Shown in pieces: positions 1 to 9,730 of a stretch of 64,000 nucleotides of DNA. The position numbers and the translations under genes are program-made. The notes under the pieces are model-generated. The model did not search any database and was not told the origin of the DNA. It was given only the letters and a program-made list of their open reading frames with translations. Position 1 is the stretch's first letter. Every line of letters starts with the position of its first letter. The DNA comes from Papiliotrema nemorosa (Eukaryota; Basidiomycota; Tremellomycetes; Tremellales; Rhynchogastremaceae). The stretch is from contig JASKOT010000037.1 of the NCBI GenBank assembly GCA_032158125.1, forward strand, positions 62,001-126,000, read 5' to 3'.

Positions 1-185
1 ATGAGATGGGATGAGTGACAAGAGGGCAGTGGGTGGGTGGAAGGGAGGATGAGATGTGGTCGGTGACGTTGATCGCCGTCGAGGAGATCTTTTTCCATTT
101 GATTGACCAACCCACCAATACAAACAACATCACCCCCCTTCTCATGCTATAGCCCCGAGGTTCACCACCGAGATTACCAGCACAG

Positions 186-1128
186 ATGCCGCTCGGATCA
201 TACCCTCAACCTACACGGGTCGTTCAGGCGATATACGAAAAGGCGACAGAATGGCTCTTACGTTCGTACCCTTTGAAAGATTATCCGCTCAACATACGCC
301 CGGTACGCCCATACACCGCGCTGAACATTTGTGCTGATAGCATAGGGGATGATATTTGTGACGGCTGCTTGGCTCTTGCTACTCGCTCTGCTGGGTATGG
401 CCCCATTACCAGAGCTGCCCGTCAATGACAAGGCGCTTCACTTCTTCGGGGTAAATATAGCCGACCCTACTAAACCCACCAAAATGGCCATCCGCTGATT
501 GACAGATGGGCTTTGCAACTTTCTTGATATACTTTACAATAGAAGTCCCAGAGTGAGCTTTGGAGCCCGACTAGTAGACGAGCTGACGAGAAGAGGACCT
601 TCGAGGAGGGTGTGGTATATACGTAGAGCACCGTTGTTCGCTGCATCATCCTTTGGTTTCGGCCTCGGTGGTATCTTTAGCGAAATCATTCAATCCTTCT
701 TACCTGTCTGTCCGCATCAATCCCAGTGGCGTGGGTACTGATGACAGTATAAAACGTTCCAATGGGGAGATATAGTCGCCAACCTGTTGGGTTCTTCCTT
801 GTTTCTCTACGCTGCACACCTCCTTCATCTGCGGACAAGACGACGACAGGAGATATCGACATTGTATCAGCCACTTTCAGCGCAGAACTCGGCTACTTAT
901 CGAGATGCTCAGGGAAGACAACACGCCTTCAACTCGGGAGAAGGTGCAGGAGATACGCCAAGAGGTCCCACTCGCCATGCGCGATCCGGTAGTAACGTCT
1001 GGGAGGCGGACAGTGAAGCAGGAAACAGTGGAGATGAGAGGCCAAACCCCGTGTTTGGACTAGGAGACGATGACGACGATCTACCAGCGAGGGAAGAGAG
1101 AGGTAGAGATCCTGCTCAATTGGTATGA
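186..1128 (+). CDS. VanZ-like membrane protein
   Basis: Five exons (about 186-302, 346-450, 506-552, 591-705, 748-1128) join in frame into roughly 254 aa. After the second join the protein has a hydrophobic helix followed by APLPELPVNDKALHFFG, then FLIYFTIEVPE, a third hydrophobic stretch with GGIFSEIIQSFLP, and YKTFQWGDIVANLLGSSL. This order of short helices with conserved acidic and aromatic residues is that of the VanZ-like family. The last ~100 residues are hydrophilic and acidic, probably a cytosolic tail. Function in fungi is unknown; an integral membrane protein of some internal membrane is the safest inference. The start at 186 is the first ATG whose frame splices into the domain. The gene converges on the SLD3-like gene with only about 50 bp between stop codons. 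Confidence 0.75.
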
Positions 1129-1180
1129 AAGGATAATGCCAATATCGCATGATACACACATCACTTATAGCTACATGGAA

Positions 1181-3261
1181 TCAGTCCTCTTCATCGGTCA
1201 TCACCATCAACTCGGCCAATGGATCACTCTCGTCACCGCTATCGTCCACCCTCTCGACAGAGTTGAGAGCGTTGATGGCCATTCCAGCATACGATGTCCC
1301 CGTCCCAGGGACAAAGTCCCGAGTGGAGGTCATGGGCGTTTCCGTCACCAAAGTATTTCCCACATCTTTCGACATTCTGCCTGGTCCATGAGGGGTTTCA
1401 GTCACAAAAGCGGGTCTTTCGACACTTCCTGGCTCTTCCTGAATAGGGGTAGGAGCAAACTTTGAAATCCTTGGCCCAAAAATGGAATCTGCCAAACGAG
1501 GTTTGGAAGGTGTCGCAAAGATCAGTGTGCCAGGTTGCGACTGTTGTTGCGATTCTACGCTCAGCTCCGCCTGCATAGGTGGGCTCAACACTCACCCTCA
1601 GAGTTTCGTCTTCCTTTCGGGTCGCTCGTCTTGCGGCCCAACAAACCCATCTTAACCGTACTTTCTGTCCTCCCCAAACCCAAGCTCTGCGTCTCTCTTT
1701 CTTTACCCTTTCGTCCCACCACCGAAGATGTTCGGCGGATAAAGCCGACTTGTCTCCCTTTGAACAGATCTTTACTGCTCGGTGCACGCATCACCCCTTT
1801 CTTCGCTTGGCCAAATGAGTCTTCCCGCTTTGCCGGGTCAATCGAGTTGCTTCGCGATCGTCGCAACTCGAGTCCATCCGGGCGTGTGGACAAAGACGAA
1901 CTGAGGGATCTGTCCCGCGAAGGGGATCGTCTTGCAGTATCCGACGGGGCTCTCGATGAAGCTCGAGAAGGGGCTCGAAGAGACTCGGGCTGGGTCAGCG
2001 CATCCGAAGAGGGTCGAGCACGAGTGATGGCTGGTTTCCGCGACTTCTTCGTCGTTGAAGGAACGATGGTCGGTGAGATGGGTCGAGCGAAGACTTTAAG
2101 GTGAAATGAAGCGCACAATTCAGGCTGTTTGGATAAGAAGCTGTCGTCAGCTCTCTCACAACCGGGCACTCACTGAGGCTTCAGCACGTCGTTCCAGAAT
2201 GCCTTCAGGACGCCCGTGAATCCTTCTCCTGCTGATTGACTGGGACCGACCCCTAGGTCGGCTACGGCAGACCAGACGCTTAATCGGTCCATCAAGGTCT
2301 CGAGCGCAATCACCGGATCATCAAGCACCGTCTTTGTCCCCGGTTTCTTCTTCTCTCGTTTTCGCTTCTTCCCATTGTTGTTTCCAGGAGTCAGCGCATG
2401 AGAGATGTACAGAAACAGCATTGCGACCTGTATAAGGGTTCTATAATCAGCTTGGGGTACTCAAAGAACCCTTACTCTCGTTTCTCCAACTCATCCGATA
2501 TCTTTCTAGCATGTATCACAGCTCCGTCGTCTGCTATCCGACTCTCTAACCTGAGCTCAGCGGCTACTCGGATGACATCTTGCTCGTCTTTCGGTAGGGA
2601 TGATTCGGCCAGAGCAGCGTGGACGATGTTGGTTGATATTTCTGAGGTAGGGTTGGAAGCCGATCCCACCAGTGCAGAGATGATCGGCAAGATGACTTTT
2701 CTATGTCGTTTTTCGATCTCCACCAGCGTCAAGAGAAGAGGTCTGATGGATTCTGCCAGATGTACCGGATTCCGGGTTACATCCTCGATGAAATGGGGAA
2801 TGGGCGATAAGAGCTTTCGATCAGACCCGATACACTCTGCAACTCACATCAGAGAGGAAGAGCGTCTCAAGGTACCTTCTCCGCGCATACGCGGCAAAGT
2901 CTTCATCTTTGATAGTCGAGGGTCCACTACAAGTAAGCTCGAGTATACCATACCCACCTACGCCACTGAGAATGGCCATGGGGTTCCTGAAGATGACCTT
3001 GAGGGCAAGGGGATCGGACAAGTCAAGTCGAGCGAGAACGGCAGGTTTCCCAGTGTCGACCAGGGAATCGAGACATCCTGTATTGCGTCTTCGATGCCTG
3101 TCGATGCCATGGGTCGAGCAGGGATGCATGCATAGGAGCAATACCCTCCAAAGACGCGTCCCCAACACTGGATGATAAGGGCCTGACGTGGCGAGAAGCG
3201 TGTTTCAGAAATCTCAAGAGGTTTCGGAAAGAGCAATGGGAGACTCTTGTAGATCTATCAT
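1181..3261 (-). CDS. SLD3: Sld3/Treslin-like DNA replication initiation factor
   Basis: Multi-exon minus-strand gene. The middle contains helical blocks (PIPHFIEDVTRNPVHLAESI near 2770, then KRHRKVILPIISALVG, ISDELEKRETRVQIAMLFLY) followed by a Lys-rich stretch and DDPVIALETLMDRLSVWSAV, a pattern I associate with the Cdc45-binding region of Sld3. The C-terminal half is Ser/Arg/Pro-rich and disordered, with several Thr-Pro sites (IFATPSKPR, KFAPTPIQ, VTETPHGP, VTETPMTS), as expected for CDK-regulated binding to Dpb11. In yeast Sld3 recruits Cdc45 to loaded MCM in the nucleus. An intron at about 2133-2165 (CTGAC branch) joins NDVLKP to HFLSKQPELC. The first exon is uncertain: the ATG at 3261 is one candidate. 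The frame also changes near 1585-1591 without a clean intron. The family call is by pattern only. Confidence 0.6.
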
Positions 3262-3355
3262 CTGAGCCTTTCCAGGATTAAGTCTATCATCGCCGATTGA
3301 AGGAGAATCAAGCACTGTCGATTAGCTATTCCCCTGTGGTCTCCACGGCGAGACC

Positions 3356-5829
3356 ATGAGCGGTTCCTCATCTCCCACCCATCCGTCCACCCTCCCCCTT
3401 TCCCACCCTCTCATCCTCGAGCTCGCCTCATTGCGACAGCAGCTGCAACAATATCAGAAAGCCGCACATCAGTCGTCTATCCAGCTTCAAGGCTCAAAGC
3501 TGGAGCTCAACCTGCTCACAGAGCGATATGCGAATCTGGAAAATGTAGAAGCCTCGTTGCGCGCCGAAGTCGACACCCTGAGGTGAGATAACGAGCCAAA
3601 CGCTCAGCCGCTTATGAGCAGGACCAATCCCGCTCCTCCGCCTCTTCAGCCTACCAGTACAGCGTTGACAGAACTCTCTCTCGCTCATCGACGCTTATCG
3701 GCCAAATTGGACCTTACAGAATCCCAGTTGACTGCGGCGTCCTTAGAGCTGGCTACTGCGCAACAGGAGATTGTGAGGCTCAACAAGGAAAGGGAGGGGG
3801 ACAGAGCGACTATCAACGAGTTGAAGAGGATAGAAGAGGATCGAGAAGAAGAGATTGAATGGGAGAGAGCAGAGAGACGTAAAGCCGAAGAGCAAAAGAA
3901 GTTATGGTGAGATTGATACCGAACACGGCTCATGTTAGTGATCTAGCTCTACAGGAATACTCTACCCTTGTACACTCCCTCGACCCGTCTGCCGTTCCTC
4001 CTGAGATTCCTTCAGCGTCGACATCCTCATCGAACATCCTACAGTCTACACCCGACCTCTCTGACACAACCTCGACTCCCCTGGCAAGCCCCTCTTCCAC
4101 TGCTTTCAGTTCTTCAGAATCCATCTCAAACCTCCTCATCGGGCAAAAGGGCGTACATCAATTGTTCAACGACTTCACCACGACGCTGACAGCTCGAGAA
4201 AAAGCTCTTCATTCTGCTCATGCAAAGGTGGAAGAGCTCCAGCGAACATTGCGGGCCTTGCAGCAACAGCTCGAGACGGAAACTGCGCTTCGCGTAGCAG
4301 CGCAAAATGAAAGAGAGACAGCTTTACGGGACGACGGCAGCGCTGCAAAGGTCGTGGAGCGGTATATGACCTTTACCCAAAAGACGCATGCGACGGTTCA
4401 CATGCATTTGGATAATCTCCGGACGAGGTCGAATGCCACTCAAACTTCTTTGCGGAATGAGCTGGCGGGCGTGAGGATACAGCTCGAGTCTGAGCATGCG
4501 CGTGCGGAGAAGCTGCGTGGGGCATTGGACGAGATGAGTGAGGGAGTCGCGCGAGAGGCAGCAGGGCGAAGGCGGGAGGTGGCATTAAGGCTGAAGATGC
4601 TAGCTGCGGAGGAGAAAAGGGAGAGGAGGATTGAGAAATGGCTAGATAGGGTTAGACGGACGACAGACGGTGCAGAGGGTGCAGTCGTTGAGCCGGACAT
4701 TCTGGAAGCTTTGCTGGAAGAGGGAACCGAGGCGGTGGAGAGAGAACGACCTGATATCGCCATACCAAAGTTTTGGCGTAGGGTCTCCAAACGAAAGGAA
4801 GCGGTACCGACAATCGATGAAAAGGAGGAGAGTATCGCTCGAGTATTGTTGGCGGAAGAACTGGTTAACACCCTTGTGCAAGATCTGCAGATCGAGACGG
4901 AACGACGGGTAGATCTGGAGAAGCAGAGGGTGGAATGGTTGGCCAAGGAAGCTGTCAATGGTGTCTCACCGGCAGACGAGACCGAAGGCGATATGGTCTT
5001 TGACGAGTTGTTGGAGTCAAAGCACAGTCCTGAAAAGGCTGCATTGGAGCTCCCCCCGCCGGCTCCTCGGACGCCATCGCCCTTGCCAGAGACCCCGCCA
5101 CTGTTGCCTCGGGTAAGGGAGATGTTCGCTCCGCTTACAGAGCGATACACACCTTTGCAGAAATCTCTGCACGATTTGGCCCACTCCCTGGAGACATTAC
5201 GAGCAACGCGCATTTCCCCCAAAACTGCACCACGTAAACCTCTACTCAATCTTTCACGTCGTCCTACACACACCACCCTGCTCGACTCGATACATGAAGT
5301 CATCGAAGATGCTAGAGTCGACGTCGAGATTGCTCTAGCCGATGAGGAAAGAGTATTCCGAGGATTCGAGGCGCTCCTGGGCGTAGGAAAGAGCGGTGCA
5401 GTTCAAGGCAAAGAAGTCATCAAAGACGCAGGGGAATATATCGATCACCGTCAAAGTTGGGAAGGGTATACGAAACTGCAAAAACGCATAGAAGACATTG
5501 AACATGATCTGATGAGTGTTCAGCGGGTGATCCATGAATCAGAGGGATTAGAAACGGATGAAACGACCAAATGGGCGGATTTGGAATTGCGCACGGTGAC
5601 TGTACCATCTCGACTCCCTGCCACTTCCGTCGAAGGATCCAGGAAAGGCTCGAGGATCCTGTCGAATGTAGGGAATGTTGGCAAGTCATTCTCCTCTAGC
5701 GTTATCGGCGCGCCAAAACGGATGGGCAGCTTTGCAGGTGGGTTGTACAAGTCGAAAGATAAGACAGAGGAGGGTGAGACGTCCCCGTTGAATGGGAAAA
5801 GAGAAGACGAGGACGACGATGTAGAGTAG
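3356..5829 (+). CDS. Long coiled-coil protein, function unknown
   Basis: Three exons (3356-3582, 3622-3906, then from about 3939 or 3954 to 5829) give roughly 800 aa. The N-terminal 170 residues are heptad-rich (LRQQLQQYQ, LTERYANLENVEASLRAEV, then a long Glu/Arg/Lys helix). A Ser/Thr-rich linker follows, then a second long coiled coil (REKALHSAHAKVEELQRTL onward) and a proline-rich segment (ELPPPAPRTPSPLPETPPLL). The C-terminus has more predicted helix and a basic, Ser-rich tail ending in an acidic patch (EDEDDDVE). No catalytic motif or membrane segment is visible. I do not recognise an orthologue; a cytoskeletal, septal or membrane-tethering scaffold is possible but unproven. It shares a ~95-bp divergent promoter region with the SLD3-like gene. 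Confidence 0.75.
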
Positions 5830-5891
5830 ATTCACGGACTATACAGGAGTGCCTGTCATCTATGCATTATCCTACAACACCCGGAATATCC

Positions 5892-6364
5892 TCATCCAGC
5901 ATAATCAAAGAGGATAAACAGCGTTATACCTCCCATGAGCAGGGGCAAGAATGCCCCGTCAAGTCCTGCAAATCTGACCACCTCGGCACAATCTTTCCAC
6001 CAGCTCTTGTCCACTTGTATGTTCCCTGGCCCGGCGAATGGGAGTGGCAACGAGTTGATCCAACCTGAGGACCCTGCAGAAGAACCAGAGCAAGGCATAA
6101 AACCAAGAAGAATGTCATCCACGTTCCTTGCTTGAGATTGGGTACTCCAGAGGGGACCATGATCCTCCTGCCTCCACTCATCGAGAACGTAGCACTGGCT
6201 GGGGCAGAAGGGAGGATACCAAATGGGAGAGTGAGGAGCGTAGAGGCGAATCCTAGAGCGGCGAGAATGAGGAGGAATATGGCGAGAATATGTAAGATTG
6301 GGCTTTGGTGGTCGTAGGTTGTCACAGGGCTTGCATAGTAATAAGCATGCGACAGGCTCGACAT
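5892..6364 (-). CDS. Small multi-pass membrane protein, unknown
   Basis: From the ATG at 6364 (MSSLSHAYYYASPV) the frame encodes a strong hydrophobic segment (ILHILAIFLLILAALGFAST), a Pro/Ala/Ser-rich loop (LPFGILPSAPASATFSMSGG) and a second hydrophobic segment near 6100 (WMTFFLVLCLALVLLQ). A different frame ending at 5892 carries a plausible C-terminal part with an apparent last membrane helix (FLPLLMGGITLFILFDYAG). An intron must join the two, but I could not place it cleanly. If there is none, the frame stops at 5924. The topology loosely recalls SUR7/PalI-type proteins, but no signature is clear. It lies tail-to-tail with the coiled-coil gene, about 60 bp away. Confidence 0.5.
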
Positions 6365-6782
6365 CTTCTGGTGGGTCGAAAGTGTACAGCGGTCGAGTGA
6401 TAAATGATAGATACGGTAGGCCCGTATATGGGTCACCCTAACCAGTTTCATCATACTTGAATCGTCCTTTCATGCCCGGGGTATCTGTAACAAACAGGGC
6501 TGATCTTCAAACACCAGCAAACATGTGGTGTATAACATGTACATATCTTGTGCATGTGCTCGTGGCCAGAAGTCTCTCACAGAGGTGACCGTCATACTCA
6601 ATGACCGTCTATGCACTTCGTTGACGTCCTAGCATCGCATAAGATTATCGATTTAGATATCAGACTGCTTCTTGACATGGTCCACCCGGCCCGTGAGACA
6701 TGTGACCATATGCATGCGGTGAGGTGCTGTATGACTAGATCCTCACTGGATGTCCAAGCCCAGCTATACCCAGAGGGGCTCG
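6365..6782. other. Intergenic, no gene seen
   Basis: About 420 bp between the start of the small membrane protein gene and the stop codon of the dioxygenase gene. It should hold the promoter of the former and the terminator of the latter. I saw no coding, tRNA or repeat signal. Confidence 0.5.
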
Positions 6783-8245
6783 TCATGACGAACTGTACTC
6801 GCCCATCGCCTCGGTATAGTGTCGGCTCAATACGCGCCTTGTAAACGCCCCAAAAGTCTCCCCATCTGGCCCAATCACTTCGTCCACGTCGGGTCTGGCG
6901 AATCAGCATCCCCAGTGTCAGCATGAGGATGGGTGACACTCACTGTAGGAAGAAAGCAAATGTCTCTCTTGATATGGATACGCTGGTATCACCTGTCGGG
7001 GCGTTACCACTGACAAAATGGGGCGTCGCAGCTAGTTTTCCTCCCGTCAACAACTGTAGTGCTTCTCCAGTTTGAAATGCTGGGTATCAGTTTCACTTTA
7101 CTCCGCGGTGGGTTTCATCTTACCTAGACAATCAGGCGGTATGACAGCTTTAACGGGCGAGACGTTCGATGAGGAGGATCGGGGGTAGATATACAGCCCG
7201 GAAGAAGAGTTTGGCGCGGGAACGGCGGTGGGTGAATCGGAAGGAGAAGATTGCGAGAGGTACATTGCCGAACCTGCTGGTCAATTCTCGCGACCGAGAC
7301 CTCACTCACATAGACCAGTCAGAATCGAATGGTCTAGATGTGTCCCGCACAGTGCGTCATTCGCAGTTCCGGATTCTAGGGTCGCAGCTGAACCTGGAAC
7401 AGGGTAATAGTGTAACAGCCGAGCCTGGATTGAGTCGTCAAAATAATCTGAGTACGGTTGCCGACTTACCTTGCTACTCTGAGAATGCGATATGAGCTCT
7501 TCTAGTGTCTTCCTTGTTCCAGTGGAAGTATCTCTGGGTACTGTGAGTCAGCGTTTGTACCTCGGGGATAACCTACCGAAACTCTCGCATGCTCTCGCCA
7601 ATGCACATCCGACGTCAAAGATGATCTTGCCCAGTCTAATATCAGCCCACATTCAGGTCTTCCACATCCACACACGCTTTGAATGTCCTCTCAAATTCCT
7701 CGAGACCCGCTATCCCATCGGGCCAGACGTTTTCTGCGTAATATCTGATATCAGGATTTCAGAACGGTTGGAACAGCAGATCCCACTCACTCTGGATGCT
7801 GTTTCCGTAATGTATCGGATACTTTCGGTCTGTCGATGATCGGATTAGCATAGTATGAGCCTTTCTGCGTATCCGGTACCTGACCGTCAGCGTACAATCA
7901 TGTAATGCGAGCCTCACGCCATTCATGATTTCCTTGCCATGCGACCATCCGAATAGATACGAATACTCTGATCGAGTGAGCTTTTCCTGCTCATCTTTCG
8001 GCAAATTGGCCAGTCGATGAGCTGAAAAGAACAGCTTTTCTCTGAGTCCAGCGAATTGTTCAGGAAGATCTGGGCTTGAGCTCGCGTTGCATATGATCAG
8101 AGGTGGACGGACGATCAATGAGGATTATACCGAGACTCCCTTCCTTTGACCCTAGAGACTGTTCTAGAGTTTCTCGCAAGCTTCCTGGATCTTGTCGAAG
8201 AGTAGTGTATGATATCCTGCTTGGTGAAGGCCGGAATGTGGACAT
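6783..8245 (-). CDS. 2-oxoglutarate/Fe(II)-dependent dioxygenase (isopenicillin N synthase-like)
   Basis: Many small exons on the minus strand assemble into a complete protein. The N-terminus is MSTFRPSPSRISYTTL...GSLGIILI, then DLPEQFAGLREKLFFSAHRLANLPKDE, YLFGWSHGKEIMNG, PDTQKGSYYANPIID, ENVWPDGIAGLEEFERTF, KIIFDVGCALARACESFG, ARLLHYYPVPG, GTHLDHSILTGL, AFQTGEALQLLTGGKLAATP-HFV, SISRETFAFFLQPDVDEV, and a C-terminus ending AMGEYSSS. The HLD motif and the distal His of TPHFV supply the iron-binding H-x-D...H triad. The GWSHGKE and KGSYYANP blocks are typical of a fungal soluble subfamily. Substrate is unknown; members oxidise small molecules in the cytosol. The stop is at 6783-6785. The ATG at 8245 gives a natural family N-terminus. 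Confidence 0.8.
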
Positions 8246-8310
8246 GGTAAGGAGGGATCTGAGTGCAATGCTAACAGATATCCAGTGGACGCGTAGAATG
8301 GGTCAAACCT

Positions 8311-9160
8311 CTACTCGGAGATGGCCGAGGCATCTCGAGTGGCTCGATCCGCCAGACCGTCCGTCCACTTGTCAAACGCTCTAATGTCCATATGTAGTCC
8401 AGATCGAGCGCGATACAGTGAGAGAAACAAAGTCACGAGTGCATACACACGGGTCATGTACAAATTCTCCCAGGTGACTGGAGCAGCGGGGACCATGGCC
8501 AAAGCCCGCCTTACCACCCCTTGTCTTCGTCGTACGGGGGATACGGCAAGATGTGGACTTCCCCTTGCGCTTTCTGGCGTTGAAACTCAGGTAGGCTCGA
8601 GGGAGCCAGTGCTCTACCAGCTCCTACTCCCTGGCTGATGTTCTGTGTGATAATGAACATACTGGTGAATTGAGGCGTATTTCAAATCGTGCTCGAGTGC
8701 TTGTTGGATAAGTCGCTGTTCGTCAGGTATGCTCTCAAAGCCATGTCCGTCGATAAACACTTACTGGAGGCTAGTGGTGATGGTGGGGTTATGGATAGCA
8801 TCATGAGCTTGTTCTACCTTTTGTACCCATTGTCGATGAGCAACGAAATTTGAGGGAGAAGACTGTTACATGCGTCAGTTGGGACATCCTTTCTCCTCTG
8901 CGAAATTTCTACCTCTTTCTCCAGAGCAACGACCATCTCGATAGAGTTGGGAAAGTAAGCACCTGCATGAGCCGAAGGCCATAGATAGTGCTGGCATCGT
9001 CTTGTGGCAACAAGGGGTATCTGCGCCACGCAAAGTCAATCGCTTGTTCGCTCGCAAGTCTTGCGAGATCGTCTGTCTATACATGTCTCCAGAATTTGGA
9101 ATCTCTCATGAGCAGTTGCTCCTACTGCGTCCCGTTACATGCAGGCCACGGCGCAGCCAT
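8311..9160 (-). CDS. Unrecognised helical protein
   Basis: The ATG at 9160 reads MAAPWPA and splices over about 66 nt (GTAACG...GACAG) into YDLARLASEQAIDFAWRRYP and LLPQDDASTIYGLRLMQ. Later exons read VALEKEVEISQRRKDVPTDA, LLPQISLLIDNGYKR, IPDEQRLIQQALEHDLKYAS, ISQGVGAGRALAPSSLPEFQ, and a final exon TWENLYMTRVYALVTLFLSL...DRATRDASAISE, stopping at 8311. The amphipathic, intron-rich reading frame looks real, but I do not recognise a family. It is in tandem with the dioxygenase gene, 65 bp upstream of that gene's ATG, so the two could be co-regulated or even be one transcription unit. Confidence 0.55.
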
Positions 9161-9730
9161 TTGCACAGCTGTAAACCACCCGGTTCTCATCCGCGGGTGA
9201 GAACTGTGACCCCCCTTGCCAAGCGGGTTCGGTCTTTCCCCGAGAGGGCGGCGTTCGGCCAGTCGTTTCTAGTTTTCCCGTCCTCGACGATGATCGTTCG
9301 ACCACCCCGGCGCCCGATTTTCAATGACCTTGAGGCTGTCCAGGCCGCTATATGCACTGAAAAGCTGCCCATCCCCATCTCACTGTCCATTCTATCATTC
9401 CATCCCACTGAACGAGCTCAATCAGGATAGATTTCGCCGGTCGAAGCAGCTGAGAACTCTTTGTTTGACATAAACACGGCTTGAAACTTCGGCGCGAACA
9501 AACTCGTACCCTCCGCGGCCCGCGATCCAGCTTGTTCGATTCTCACTGCTCTCGCCTCTGTCAGCTCTTATACATATATCGACCTTTGTCGACGAGTCGA
9601 CGACCCCGATCACGATCTACAGGAAGTATCAACGAGAAGCGGTCTGGAAATCCAACAGGCTGTGCGACGTGTGACCACTTTCTGGGCGATCTAATCATTT
9701 ATCAAGTCTCGTAATCGAGCCCAGCCAATC
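9161..9730. promoter_or_regulatory. Divergent intergenic region (unknown gene / ABC transporter)
   Basis: About 570 bp between two divergent starts. It is probably a two-way promoter. Pyrimidine-rich stretches lie near 9540-9600, just upstream of the transporter ATG. I saw no coding or repeat signal here. Confidence 0.4.

Noticed and set aside
4440..5303. A 287-codon open frame on the minus strand
   Set aside because: It lies entirely antisense to the coiled-coil gene and consists of Ser/Arg-rich sequence expected from reading a Glu/Lys/Arg-rich gene backwards.
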